Assembly: GCA_041392855.1 (NCBI GenBank)
Contig: JAWKLD010000001.1
Coordinates: 2,342,001 to 2,406,000 of the forward strand
Length of the DNA stretch: 64,000 nucleotides
Source: Flavipsychrobacter sp.
Lineage (GTDB): Bacteria; Bacteroidota; Bacteroidia; Chitinophagales; Chitinophagaceae
Direction: 5' to 3'
Below the pieces are notes generated by a model. It had not been told where the DNA came from. It saw only the letters and a list, made by a program, of their open reading frames with translations, and ran no database searches. Position 1 is the stretch's first letter, and each line of letters begins with the position of its first letter. Shown here piece by piece: positions 16,029 to 25,609 of this stretch. The position numbers were made by a program, and so were the translations under genes.

Positions 16029-17348
16029 TTAATACTTTATCTTCTTATCCTTTTTTTGTTCTTTACTCTCTTGCTCTTTATAATAATCTGGAGGGAAACC
16101 ATTTATATTTCTCCATAGCTCATACCAAACGGGTACATCTTTTAGGAGCATGATGGATTGTGCGCCTGTACCTAATTTGATTTGTGGCGGCCATGCTCTT
16201 TCACCTTCTACCTCCTTTACCAACACTCTAAATTTTCCATTGTTGCCTACATTGCTTTCTATGGCTGCCACCTCACCTGCAAATGTACCATAGGAAGCTT
16301 GTGGCCATCCGCTAAAAACTATTGCAGGAAAACCATCGAAGAGGAAACGTGTTTTTGTACCTACAGATAGTAATGGTAGATCTACAGGACGTACAAAAAG
16401 TTCTACTGCTAATTCAATATTTTCAGGCACTATCTCCAAAAGTGTCTCCCCTTCTTTTACTATCTCATTGATACCTGATTTGGAAGCATTAACTACTTGT
16501 CCTGTTTGAGGTGCCAATAGATAGTATTGACCTGACCTAATTTTATAATTCGAATACTGATTTTTAAACTTAGAGACCTCTGCCTGGCCACTAGCAATTT
16601 CACTACTTGCAGCAGCAATTTCACTTTGTGCTTTAAATATTTTTTCTGCGTACTCTTGTTTTATTTGGCTTAAATCAGTCCTGGTATTCATCAACTTGAT
16701 CTCTGTGCTCATTTTCTTAGCTACCGCATCCTGATATTTTTGATTGCGTTGCTCTAACTGCACTTTGGATACCAAACCACTATCACGCATTATTTGTTGA
16801 CGCCTATACTGTTCTTCAGCTATGTTCAATGCATTTAATGCTGCAGCAGCTTCAATACTATCGCTCACTACCTTCAACCTCAACTGTTGTAGTTTTAGAT
16901 CTAGTGCATTTTGTAAGGCAGAAATCTGAGCTTTTGTAGCCTGCACTTTGTTCTTATAAGACTCAACAGAAAATTCTTTGGCCGTAAGTTGTTCCTCGGT
17001 TCTTTGTAATAGCTCTGGATCAAGGTAATTATCTTTTATCTCTGCCAGTTGCACTATAGTATCACCAGCATTGACATGGTCTCCCTCTTTCACATACCAT
17101 TTCACTATACGCCCTGGTATAATTGTATTTAACTCCTGTGGTCTGTGCTCTTGTTTCAATGTGGTAACATTACCTCTCGCCCTTATGTTTTGTGTCCAAG
17201 GCAAAAACAAAACAACAACAAGGAAAATCAATAGGGCTATCATCCAGTTTTTTATTTTACTGTACTTCCCTACACGATATACGCTTTTAAACGCATCGGT
17301 TTCTCCCACACCAGAGATTTGCTCTATCGTCTTTTTTATCTCTTCCAT
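16029..17348 (-). CDS. HlyD-family periplasmic adaptor (membrane fusion) protein
   Basis: 439 aa. A single N-terminal membrane helix (about 35-50, WMIALLIFLVVVLFLPW) is followed by a lipoyl-like barrel (VKEGDHVNAGDTIVQLAE), a long alpha-helical hairpin with coiled coil (about 115-265), the second lipoyl half (LLAPQTGQVVNASKSGINEI) and a beta-barrel domain. It links the ABC transporter in the inner membrane to the TolC-like channel. It starts 3 bp after the ABC gene, so the three genes form one operon. Confidence 0.9.
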   Translation of the reverse strand: MEEIKKTIEQISGVGETDAFKSVYRVGKYSKIKNWMIALLIFLVVVLFLPWTQNIRARGNVTTLKQEHRPQELNTIIPGRIVKWYVKEGDHVNAGDTIVQLAEIKDNYLDPELLQRTEEQLTAKEFSVESYKNKVQATKAQISALQNALDLKLQQLRLKVVSDSIEAAAALNALNIAEEQYRRQQIMRDSGLVSKVQLEQRNQKYQDAVAKKMSTEIKLMNTRTDLSQIKQEYAEKIFKAQSEIAAASSEIASGQAEVSKFKNQYSNYKIRSGQYYLLAPQTGQVVNASKSGINEIVKEGETLLEIVPENIELAVELFVRPVDLPLLSVGTKTRFLFDGFPAIVFSGWPQASYGTFAGEVAAIESNVGNNGKFRVLVKEVEGERAWPPQIKLGTGAQSIMLLKDVPVWYELWRNINGFPPDYYKEQESKEQKKDKKIKY

Positions 17349-17351
17349 GGT

Positions 17352-19034
17352 TTAGAAATTGTTTAGTTCATCGATGTTACCAAATAATCTACCATGCCCG
17401 TTATCAAGAACCAATACCTTATCACAAACCTCGTTACATATTTTACGCCCCGAAGTAATTATCATTGTGGTATTTTTCATTTCCTCCTTGATAAAATTTT
17501 CTACTCTTAGTCTTATTTCTTCTTCCATGCCATCAAAAGCATCATCTATCAATGCAAGCTTAGGTTTCGCCAACAACATACGAGCAACAAGTATTTTTCT
17601 TACTATACTATGCGGCAACCCATCACCTGTTGATAGTAATTGCATATCATAACTATCTTGCTGATTGTCTACAAATTTCTTAAGCCCTACTATTTCAGCT
17701 ATTCTAAATACTTCTTCATAAGTAATGGACTGACCTAAGGTCAAATTTTCATATAACGTACCTTCAAAAATATCTGGAGTGTCTAATAATACCATTGACT
17801 GCTGCAGCAAGGCTTCTTTATCGTATTTATTTTGAGGTATATCGTTGATTAGCAATTGACCACCTACGCAGTTGTATATACCAGATAATACATGTAGTAA
17901 GGTAGACTTACCTGACACTTTTGGCCCATATATTAAGAGCTTTTCCCCTTTAGCAATTGTAAAGCTCACGTTTTTAATGACCTCAAATCCATCGTCGTAA
18001 GAAAAACTGATTTGCTCGGCTGAAAATGCTGGCCCTATATCACTTTCTTCCAGCTTTATAGCACCTACTTCATCTACGGGTTTGTCTAATATTTTATTGA
18101 TCTTTTCGAGTGATGTAAGTACATCATACACTTTATCTAAATTCACTATCAACTTCTCCACTGAGTTTATTACCAATATTATTACTATTTCTGCAGCAAT
18201 AAACTGACCAATATTCAATTGTTGGTTAACTAATAACAAAGCACCTACAATTAGCATTGCAGCGGTTATCAAAAACTTAAACCCAACTAGTGTCCAATAC
18301 TGAATCAATAATATTTTAAAGTGATTTGTTCTTGCTGTCAGGTAATTTGTTATTTCTTTATCTATTCTATTGATTCTGTAGGATGGTTTGATGAACCTAT
18401 ATAAAATATTCAATCTAGCATTGTCCTCTAAGTTTGCAGCAACCCTATATTTATAATTACTTTCTTCCATGCTTGTTTGTAACCCTCTGTTTCCTGTAAA
18501 ACGAAGAATCAGATATAATACAAACAATAACATGATACCAAAAAAGATAAATGCCGGGTGATAGAAGGATAACAACAACAACCCGAATAATATTTGTATA
18601 CTGGCAGTAGGAATGTCTAATAACAATTTAGAGATACCCTTCTGTAAAGAGATAACATCAAAAAAACGGTTGGCCAACTCTGGCAAATAATACCCCTTTA
18701 AAGACTTTAACTTAATCTTTGGTATTCTATGTGCATAACTGAAAGAATATCTTACAAATAATTGTTGTTGAATTTTCTCAATTATCTTCATTTGATTAAC
18801 CTGCAACAACCCGTTAAGCAACACACTAAACACAACCAATATTATCAATATAAATAAAGACGTAGAGATTGATCCACCTAAAACAAAGCTTATAATAGCC
18901 TGAATACCAAGAGGTAATACTAATTGAACAATACCTAGCATAATGGCATAGAAGTATATGGCATAAATCTCCTTACGCTCAAACTTAAGTATCTCAAGTA
19001 TTCTATATAGCGGATGACTCTTCTTAATAGACAT
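17352..19034 (-). CDS. ABC transporter, fused membrane and ATPase domains, with divergent catalytic motifs
   Basis: 560 aa. The N-terminal membrane domain has about six helices (residues 20-310); there is no peptidase C39 domain. In the ATPase domain Walker A is intact (GPKVSGKST, about 367-375). The signature region LSTGDGLPHSIVRKILVARM departs from LSGGQ, Walker B ends in DD (LALIDDAFDG) where the catalytic glutamate is usual, and the switch-histidine region reads TMIITSGRK. It may hydrolyse ATP slowly or gate differently. First gene of an operon with HlyD-like and TolC-like genes, divergent from a TetR regulator, so probably a regulated type I-like exporter. Confidence 0.87.
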   Translation of the reverse strand: MSIKKSHPLYRILEILKFERKEIYAIYFYAIMLGIVQLVLPLGIQAIISFVLGGSISTSLFILIILVVFSVLLNGLLQVNQMKIIEKIQQQLFVRYSFSYAHRIPKIKLKSLKGYYLPELANRFFDVISLQKGISKLLLDIPTASIQILFGLLLLSFYHPAFIFFGIMLLFVLYLILRFTGNRGLQTSMEESNYKYRVAANLEDNARLNILYRFIKPSYRINRIDKEITNYLTARTNHFKILLIQYWTLVGFKFLITAAMLIVGALLLVNQQLNIGQFIAAEIVIILVINSVEKLIVNLDKVYDVLTSLEKINKILDKPVDEVGAIKLEESDIGPAFSAEQISFSYDDGFEVIKNVSFTIAKGEKLLIYGPKVSGKSTLLHVLSGIYNCVGGQLLINDIPQNKYDKEALLQQSMVLLDTPDIFEGTLYENLTLGQSITYEEVFRIAEIVGLKKFVDNQQDSYDMQLLSTGDGLPHSIVRKILVARMLLAKPKLALIDDAFDGMEEEIRLRVENFIKEEMKNTTMIITSGRKICNEVCDKVLVLDNGHGRLFGNIDELNNF

Positions 19035-19158
19035 ATGGTCACTTTGTACAAATATAAGCTACTATACAACATGATAGTAATACTATTATCTATGATGGTA
19101 AAGATTAAATTTATATATGGAATACTATCACATTTGTATATTTGAGTACTGAAATACT

Positions 19159-19833
19159 ATGGACTTAGCAGTACAAATTAAGATGAATCCCTCGTTGTAT
19201 GTAAAAGACCCAGAGCAATCTGACCTGGGTAAACGAATTGTGCAACACAGTATTGATGCCATATATGAATATGGTTTTGAAGATTTCACTTTTAAAAAAC
19301 TAGCTAGTAGAATCAATACTACTGAAGCAAGTGTATACCGATATTTTGAAAATAAACACCGGCTACTTACCTATATCACATCCTGGTTTTGGACATGGAT
19401 GGAATATCAACTTGTGTTCTACACCAATAACCTTACGGATACCCAAAAGAAAATTGATATATTGATAGATCTTTTGGTCTTCAACTTAGAAGATAAACTA
19501 TTGGTAGATCATATTAACAAAGGGAAGCTTCAACAAATCATCATTTCAGAAGCTAACAAATCTTACCTGACCAATCATATTGATGAGGATAATAAGGCAC
19601 AGATATTTAAACCTTATAAAGACCTTTGCCATAGAATATCAGAAATATTTGTTGACCACAACTCTAAGTACAAATACTCGCACTCTCTTTCCAGCACATT
19701 AATAGAAACAGCACACCATCAAATGTATTTTCAAAGGCACCTACCCTCACTTACAGACTTTGGAAAGACTCAGAACAACAAAGAGCTTGTGTGCTTCTTA
19801 AAAGATTTTATTTATAAGACATTAGGTACATAA
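19159..19833 (+). CDS. TetR/AcrR-family transcriptional regulator
   Basis: 224 aa. The N-terminal helix-turn-helix domain has the TetR pattern: IVQHSIDAIYEYGFEDFTFKKLASRINTTE then ASVYRYFENKHRLLTYI (about 27-75, given here in two parts). The C-terminal ligand domain is unique to it. It is divergent from the ABC-HlyD-TolC operon with 124 bp between starts, and most simply controls that exporter. The gap holds an ATAGTAATACTATTAT repeat-like stretch at about 19074-19089 that could be its operator. Confidence 0.85.
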   Translation: MDLAVQIKMNPSLYVKDPEQSDLGKRIVQHSIDAIYEYGFEDFTFKKLASRINTTEASVYRYFENKHRLLTYITSWFWTWMEYQLVFYTNNLTDTQKKIDILIDLLVFNLEDKLLVDHINKGKLQQIIISEANKSYLTNHIDEDNKAQIFKPYKDLCHRISEIFVDHNSKYKYSHSLSSTLIETAHHQMYFQRHLPSLTDFGKTQNNKELVCFLKDFIYKTLGT

Positions 19834-19858
19834 CCATACTTACTTAGAAATAGAAAAA

Positions 19859-19887
19859 AGCAGGACACATTAGTAATGTGCCCTGCT
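19859..19887. terminator. Bidirectional terminator between tetR-like gene and HYR protein gene
   Basis: AGCAGGaCACAT (19859-19870) pairs with ATGTGcCCTGCT (19876-19887), loop TAGTA, with A runs on the left and right giving T tracts for both strands. The flanking genes are convergent. Confidence 0.75.
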
Positions 19888-19911
19888 AAAAAATAGGAAT
19901 AGGGGTAACTC

Positions 19912-22900
19912 CTATCTTCTTATTACTACTCTTGTTCTATATAACTCACCACTGTTTTGAACTTCTATCATATATATACCATCAGCAATACCTGACATAT
20001 TAAACCTAAGTTGTGCATTAGGAGCAAACTCCGTGCGCTTGATCACCTTGCCGGTAATGTCTCTGAATAGTATTTCACCTTGTTTTACTTCACCAGGTAG
20101 CTCTATATTAAACGTACCACTATTAGGGTTTGGATATACTTTTATTTCATCCATCTTCTTGTTCAACTCTTCAATTGCAGCAATACCACCTTCATTACCA
20201 TTATCACGACCACTTTTGGCTCCTGCATTACAAGACTGATCGCACGCTCCTAATTTATCACCGGAATGATTGCTCAAGTGAGATGCAACTGCATTCACAC
20301 TTACTGATAGTGTTTTTGCATTATTTGGATTACCGTTAGGTGAGTGACATAAGTAAACCTTACCACTGCTCTTACCTTTTTTACCCGGCACTCTGATGTC
20401 TAACACACAGAAACTAACTGTACATGTAGTGGTACATCCGTTTGAGTTGGTAATGGTTACAGTATAAGTATAGTTACCTGCAGCGGTTGGTGTAAACACA
20501 GGAGATTGGCAATTGCTACAGCTCAAGTTAGCAGCAGGATACCAAGAATAAGTGAATCCACTTCCACCAGTAGCATTAGCTGTAATAGTAGCACTTTGCG
20601 AACCATAACCTAAGTAGATGTTATTAGGATTACCACCAGTATAAATATTGTTAGATGGCGTTGTTGTAATGCTACATGTAGGCTGATACTGTACTGTTAC
20701 AGTAGTGGTACATGTAGATGTATTACCATGCACATCAGTTACCGTCAGTACTACGTTGTTGTTTCCTGCATCTGCACAAGTAAATGCATTAGGAGATACA
20801 CTCATGCTAGCGATACCACAATTATCACTACTACCATTATCTACATCTGAAGGGGAAACAGTTCCTGAACCATTGCTTAAGTTAAGCGTGTATGCCTTAC
20901 ATAATGCTGTAGGCGGTTGGTTATCTATTACTATCACATCCTGAGTACAAGTAGCAGTGTTTCCATGTATATCTGTAACTGTCCATGTTACAGTTGTAAT
21001 ACCTACAGGGTAACTACCTGGTGCATTATTAGTAGTACTAGCTACACCACAGTTATCACCTGTTGTTGGTGTGCCTAAACTAACATTTGTTGCAGCACAC
21101 GCTCCGTTATCTGCATTTACGGTTACGTTAACAGGGCATGCAATTGTAGGGTTTTGATTATCTACAACCGTTACATCTTGAGTGCTGGTAGCAGTATTGC
21201 CATGTATATCTGTAACCGTCCACGTAACAGTTGTGGTACCTACAGGATAACTACTTGGTGCATTATTAGTAGTACTGGCTACACCACAGTTATCACCTGT
21301 TGTTGGCGTACCTAAGCTAACATTTGTTGCAGCACAGGCTCCGTTATCTGCATTTACAGTTACATTAGCAGGGCCAGTAATTGTTGGGTTCTGATTGTCA
21401 ACAACTGTTACATCTTGAGTACAAGTAGCAGTGTTGCCATGTACATCCGTTACCGTCCATGTTATGGTTGTTGTACCTACTGGATAACTAGAAGGTGCAT
21501 TGTTTGTTGTAGATGCTACACCGCAGTTATCACTTGTAGTTGGTGTGCCTAAACTAACATTTGTTGCAGCACAAGCACCATTGTCTGCATTTACTGTTAC
21601 GTTAGCAGGGCATGCAATTGTAGGGTTCTGATCATCTACAACTGTTACATTTTGTGTACAGGTACTCGTGTTACCATTTTCATCTGTAGCTGTCCATGTT
21701 ACTACTGTAGTACCTACCGGATATCTACCGGATGCATTTGAAGATGAGTTATAATTGTTTACAAGTGTAATGTTATTTACCCCTGCTGATCCACTTACCC
21801 AATTTGAGGTATTATTATTAAGTGCAAAATTGGTTAGCGTACCATTGTTTGAATTTGAAGTTTTATCCATCAATGTATTTACAGCAGGACTTGTATTATT
21901 ACCTCCTGCTACACCATGGTTCATGTCATAATAAGCCATTAGTCCAGGTTCAGAACCTGAAAGTTCCATATTCATTGCAGCTCTTACATCTGATTCAGAG
22001 CGAGCTGTATTCCAAATACGCATTTCATCCAATACACCTTTGAAATATCTTGGATCTGTACTTTGCGAGTTACGACCTATTCTCCAAACATCGTTCGATT
22101 GGGTAAAAGGAGCATTAAAAGATTTACTAGTATTCAATACACCGTTTACATAACCCTTCATACCACTACTCGCATCTACTACTACAGCTACGTGTTGCCA
22201 CTGGTTGGGAGTAAGGAATATGGCTATAGCTTTCCATCCACCAGCACGTACATAACATGCCAGTTTATTACTACCTATCATTTCGAAGACAAGTCCTCTA
22301 CTATTACCATTGTTTCGGTGTGCAATAACTGTATTGTTTCCCGATACGCTTGTTGGTTTTACCCAAAACTCAATGGTTAATTCACCAGTACTCACATAGC
22401 TGTTAAGAGATGAAGAGTTAGGCATCTCCACGTAATCATTAGCGCCATCAAAATCCAAAGAGTTGCCTGGCTGTTGGCAATTGTCTGCCACTATTGGTTG
22501 TGGAATATTTATAAATGCGGAACAGGAGTCTTGATCTGCAACGACATTTTTATTCGAAGGACATGTTATGCTTGGCGGAACGGTTTCAACAACACCAGCA
22601 AAACTTCCACCTGGTATAGATAGTCCGTGTGTTTCAGAACAAGGAAAAGAGCTTGTTACACTCAACTGTGTACTATTACTTACACCTACAGGGAGATTAA
22701 TAGCTACACCTGTACTGATACCTGAAGAGAAGTTGTAGGGGCCATAAGAGATATTAGCACCGCTTGGATCATACACTACATTGAATTTTCCACTACCTGT
22801 AATAGAAGCACATGAAAGGTGGTTTACTTTGATGGTAGTAGGTAAATAGTCATCAGACATATTACAATTTGTACCATTGTTATTAGGGGTACCATTAATA

Positions 22901-23325
22901 TTTGACCATGATGTTATAGGACATGTGGTACACACAGGTGGTGGTGGTGGTGTAAAATTACCTGAGCCACCAACCATAAATGCCCAGCACGCATTAGTAG
23001 AATATGGCTGAACAGAAAGGTTAGTTCCTAAAAAAGGAGTAGTTACAATAGCATAGCTACCTCTGGCACGTTGGGTAGATGTTACAGCAAATACATTGTT
23101 GCTAAGCCCTGCTATTGAGCCTGCATGCTCTGACTGTAAAGGATAATTTACACCATTAATGGTTAGTCCGGAATTGGCAATACCACACTGCCCTACGGTG
23201 TGATATGATTGCAGGTACCATGTGAGTGTACCGTTTTGTGCCTGGTTGACACGAATTTCCCAGACGTGGGCATAGCTTGCTACTGTTAAACACAACAACG
23301 TAACAAGCGATAGTAGTCTTTTCAT
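19912..23325 (-). CDS. Large secreted HYR-repeat and LamG-domain protein with T9SS type A sorting domain
   Basis: 1137 aa. Signal peptide 1-19 (MKRLLSLVTLLCLTVASYA). HYR (hyalin) domains begin at about 255 (PPSITCPSNKNVVADQDSC). A LamG/concanavalin-like domain (SLDFDGANDYVEMPNSSS... about 290-480) is inserted inside the first HYR before its last strands (SGRYPVGTTVVTWTATDENG). Three nearly identical 79-residue HYR repeats follow, then a PKD-like segment and a C-terminal type A sorting domain (VYPNPNSGTFNIELPG ... IYMIEV). It is expected on the cell surface, perhaps as an adhesin. Transcribed alone, with a terminator at its 3' side. Confidence 0.85.
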   Translation of the reverse strand: MKRLLSLVTLLCLTVASYAHVWEIRVNQAQNGTLTWYLQSYHTVGQCGIANSGLTINGVNYPLQSEHAGSIAGLSNNVFAVTSTQRARGSYAIVTTPFLGTNLSVQPYSTNACWAFMVGGSGNFTPPPPPVCTTCPITSWSNINGTPNNNGTNCNMSDDYLPTTIKVNHLSCASITGSGKFNVVYDPSGANISYGPYNFSSGISTGVAINLPVGVSNSTQLSVTSSFPCSETHGLSIPGGSFAGVVETVPPSITCPSNKNVVADQDSCSAFINIPQPIVADNCQQPGNSLDFDGANDYVEMPNSSSLNSYVSTGELTIEFWVKPTSVSGNNTVIAHRNNGNSRGLVFEMIGSNKLACYVRAGGWKAIAIFLTPNQWQHVAVVVDASSGMKGYVNGVLNTSKSFNAPFTQSNDVWRIGRNSQSTDPRYFKGVLDEMRIWNTARSESDVRAAMNMELSGSEPGLMAYYDMNHGVAGGNNTSPAVNTLMDKTSNSNNGTLTNFALNNNTSNWVSGSAGVNNITLVNNYNSSSNASGRYPVGTTVVTWTATDENGNTSTCTQNVTVVDDQNPTIACPANVTVNADNGACAATNVSLGTPTTSDNCGVASTTNNAPSSYPVGTTTITWTVTDVHGNTATCTQDVTVVDNQNPTITGPANVTVNADNGACAATNVSLGTPTTGDNCGVASTTNNAPSSYPVGTTTVTWTVTDIHGNTATSTQDVTVVDNQNPTIACPVNVTVNADNGACAATNVSLGTPTTGDNCGVASTTNNAPGSYPVGITTVTWTVTDIHGNTATCTQDVIVIDNQPPTALCKAYTLNLSNGSGTVSPSDVDNGSSDNCGIASMSVSPNAFTCADAGNNNVVLTVTDVHGNTSTCTTTVTVQYQPTCSITTTPSNNIYTGGNPNNIYLGYGSQSATITANATGGSGFTYSWYPAANLSCSNCQSPVFTPTAAGNYTYTVTITNSNGCTTTCTVSFCVLDIRVPGKKGKSSGKVYLCHSPNGNPNNAKTLSVSVNAVASHLSNHSGDKLGACDQSCNAGAKSGRDNGNEGGIAAIEELNKKMDEIKVYPNPNSGTFNIELPGEVKQGEILFRDITGKVIKRTEFAPNAQLRFNMSGIADGIYMIEVQNSGELYRTRVVIRR
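20932..21642 (-). repeat. Three tandem 237-bp HYR-coding repeats
   Basis: Units 21642-21406, 21405-21169 and 21168-20932 each encode 79 residues beginning with VVD(D/N)QNPTI and containing NVTVNADNGACAATN and SYPVG.TT. They differ at only a few codons, some synonymous, which suggests recent duplication or gene conversion. They are a potential site of copy-number change. Confidence 0.8.
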
Positions 23326-23402
23326 ACAATTAGAATTTTGCAGCGCTATATTTCATTAGCCTACTGCGGGTGATTAATTTTTTTTGTGTGCTCTCTTTTA
23401 TT

Positions 23403-23552
23403 CTAAAATGCCTGTAACTCTACCTGTCTTTCCAGGCGGTCTACTTTTTGAGAATAATAGCGCCACACAGCAACCGCAAGTATGACCGATGTCATCACAA
23501 CCAATAAATAGCTAATGGCTAAGCGGCTTCTTAAAGCGTATAAAACTCTCAT
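23403..23552 (-). CDS. Possible small single-pass membrane protein
   Basis: 49 aa from ATG at 23552: MRVLYALRSRLAISYLLVVM..., one clear membrane helix (about 11-31) with positive charges before it, then a short charged helix ending QAF. A start further upstream is also open (70 aa). It lies between the HYR protein gene and the TPR-HTH gene on the same strand. No family recognised. The layout is protein-like, but such short frames can be chance. Confidence 0.35.
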   Translation of the reverse strand: MRVLYALRSRLAISYLLVVMTSVILAVAVWRYYSQKVDRLERQVELQAF

Positions 23553-23666
23553 GCCGCAAATATGTAAATGGGGGTACCCTAAATGCAAAAAAGTGACGTC
23601 CCTAAAACGTCTCAACCACGTCCCTAAGGCGTCTCTTAATGAAAATCAATCAGTTATGAATGCGTA

Positions 23667-25382
23667 CTATATACTATCTATGAGCTGCTCAAGGTCAGTA
23701 TCGTCTGCCATATCCAGCTTTCTACGAAGTCTGTACTTATAATTTCTCATCCCAGAAAGACCAATACCGAGCATATTGGCCATCTCTTTATTGCTGAGTT
23801 TGAGTTTGGAGAGTACCATAAACCTTATTTCAGCAGGAGTAAGTTCCGGCAGTTTTTCCCTGAGCCTGTTCAGGAAACCACGGTGTACAGTCTCGAATAA
23901 TTCTCTGAATTCATCCCACTGCTCATCGGTTAGGATAATGGCATTTTGCAACTTAGCCAGGTTCTCTTTGGTATTAGGTAGCTCATTACTGCAAGGCAAT
24001 GCTTGCAATCTTTCTATTTCTTCGGTGAAGTTTTCTATTAGTAGGTTTTTCTCCTGTAGGTTTTTGGTGAATATACTAAGCCTGTGCGATGCGCTTATGA
24101 GCTTGTTATCAGCCAGATCTTTTTCTGCTTTCAGCTTTTTGCGCCTGTAATACTGGTTGGTAAGTAACAGTAAACCAATAACTGTAGCCAGCGATAGTAT
24201 AATGATGAGGTTGTTGCGCCTTTGTATGCTCAACTCTTTTTCTTTTACTATCTGTGCCACCTTTATTTTATTAGCTTCATCTTGTGCAGTTATCTGCGCT
24301 TTAGCCATCACTAGTACATCTCTCTTGCGAGAAACGCTATCTTTCGCTATAGCAATACTGTCTTTATATAACAATGCACGACGTGTGTCTCCGTCTTCTA
24401 TTGCCAGCTCACTTAGTAGTGAGTACAACTTTACAGCATGCTTATATGTATCTCTGCCATAGTGGATGTATTGGTGTGCTATACGGCTGTAGTAGCGGGC
24501 GCTATCGTCATTACCCAACCTTCGGTAGATATCTGCCAGACGGATGAGCTGGTTGCTAATGTTATCATACTGTCGCTCTAACAGTGCCCAGTCTATATCT
24601 TCTTTCAATAATGGTTTTGCCTCTTTGTATCTGCCCTGCATATAGTACACGATACCAATATTGCCATTTGATATTGGTATCCACGGATCATTTTCATCAA
24701 TAGCAAGACTCAGCACCCTGTTGAAGTAATACAGTGCTGAATCATACTTACCAGTGTTGCGCATAACAAGTCCGAGTGTATTTAGCAAACCATTGTCGCT
24801 ATGCCTTGCACCTGGCGCTTTGAATTTTTCAGCTATTAGTAGGTTTTTCTGTGCCTGTTCGTAATCTTCAAAAGCATAATACAGGTCTCCCAGCAAAGCA
24901 TTATAAAACTTCTTGCCAGGGTATTCCTCATAAGTAATTTCATCCAGCAGGTATTTATAACGCAGCAGATAGTCAAATGCCCCGGTAAATTCATCATTGT
25001 GGTAATAGTGGATACCGCTTAAAAAACTAATATTCAATACCAGTTGGGGGTATTTACTCACAGATGGCAACAATGCCTGCAACTCATCTACACCCTCTTC
25101 GTAAGTATATATCCAATGAAATATACAATATTCGATGCGGCTTATCTTTGTCAACCAATACAGTTCCTCATCTTTGGCTTTTTTTGCCATAGTGGCTACA
25201 TCATCCAACATCCTGAAGTATGTAACAGAGTCAAGACTTTGTACCCCGCCTGTAGCAAACAGCAATGAGTCTACTGACTTACTGCGCTCAGCATATGATC
25301 TATTGAGCAGAAAGTCGTACTGTGCTTGGCAATCAACACTCAGAATAAGTACACTTAAAAATAATAGGACCCTTTTATACAA
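23667..25382 (-). CDS. TPR-repeat membrane protein with C-terminal LuxR-like helix-turn-helix
   Basis: 571 aa. Signal-like N-terminus (1-20, MYKRVLLFLSVLILSVDCQA), several tetratricopeptide repeats (about 60-360; for example GLVMRNTGKYDSALYYFNRV and GNIGIVYYMQGRYKEAKPLL), one membrane helix (about 395-415), a coiled-coil segment and a C-terminal HTH (LTPAEIRFMVLSKLKLSNKE MANMLGI, about 515-545). This layout is a common one-component regulator in Bacteroidota, with periplasmic TPRs sensing and a cytoplasmic HTH binding DNA. The target is unknown; the neighbouring secreted proteins are possible. Confidence 0.85.
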   Translation of the reverse strand: MYKRVLLFLSVLILSVDCQAQYDFLLNRSYAERSKSVDSLLFATGGVQSLDSVTYFRMLDDVATMAKKAKDEELYWLTKISRIEYCIFHWIYTYEEGVDELQALLPSVSKYPQLVLNISFLSGIHYYHNDEFTGAFDYLLRYKYLLDEITYEEYPGKKFYNALLGDLYYAFEDYEQAQKNLLIAEKFKAPGARHSDNGLLNTLGLVMRNTGKYDSALYYFNRVLSLAIDENDPWIPISNGNIGIVYYMQGRYKEAKPLLKEDIDWALLERQYDNISNQLIRLADIYRRLGNDDSARYYSRIAHQYIHYGRDTYKHAVKLYSLLSELAIEDGDTRRALLYKDSIAIAKDSVSRKRDVLVMAKAQITAQDEANKIKVAQIVKEKELSIQRRNNLIIILSLATVIGLLLLTNQYYRRKKLKAEKDLADNKLISASHRLSIFTKNLQEKNLLIENFTEEIERLQALPCSNELPNTKENLAKLQNAIILTDEQWDEFRELFETVHRGFLNRLREKLPELTPAEIRFMVLSKLKLSNKEMANMLGIGLSGMRNYKYRLRRKLDMADDTDLEQLIDSI

Positions 25383-25609
25383 ACCTTAGTAGAATATAGG
25401 CTTTCAAGATATACATTTTACTTAAAAGCTTTGCCTAGAAGATCAAAAAGTTAGACTTACTTTCCGATACAGGAAGTATACTCTTAGCTATAACTCTTTA
25501 CTACCAACACTTATATCAAATAACATCCTTTTAAGGTACAAATAGGGTACAGAAATGCTACTCAAGTAAACATTAAGCTTAGATATATTCATTATTTTTG
25601 CTAGTCATT

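Noticed and set aside
20932..21642. The tandem repeats as a CRISPR array.
   Set aside because: The unit is 237 bp, in frame and protein-coding (HYR domains), with no unique spacers.
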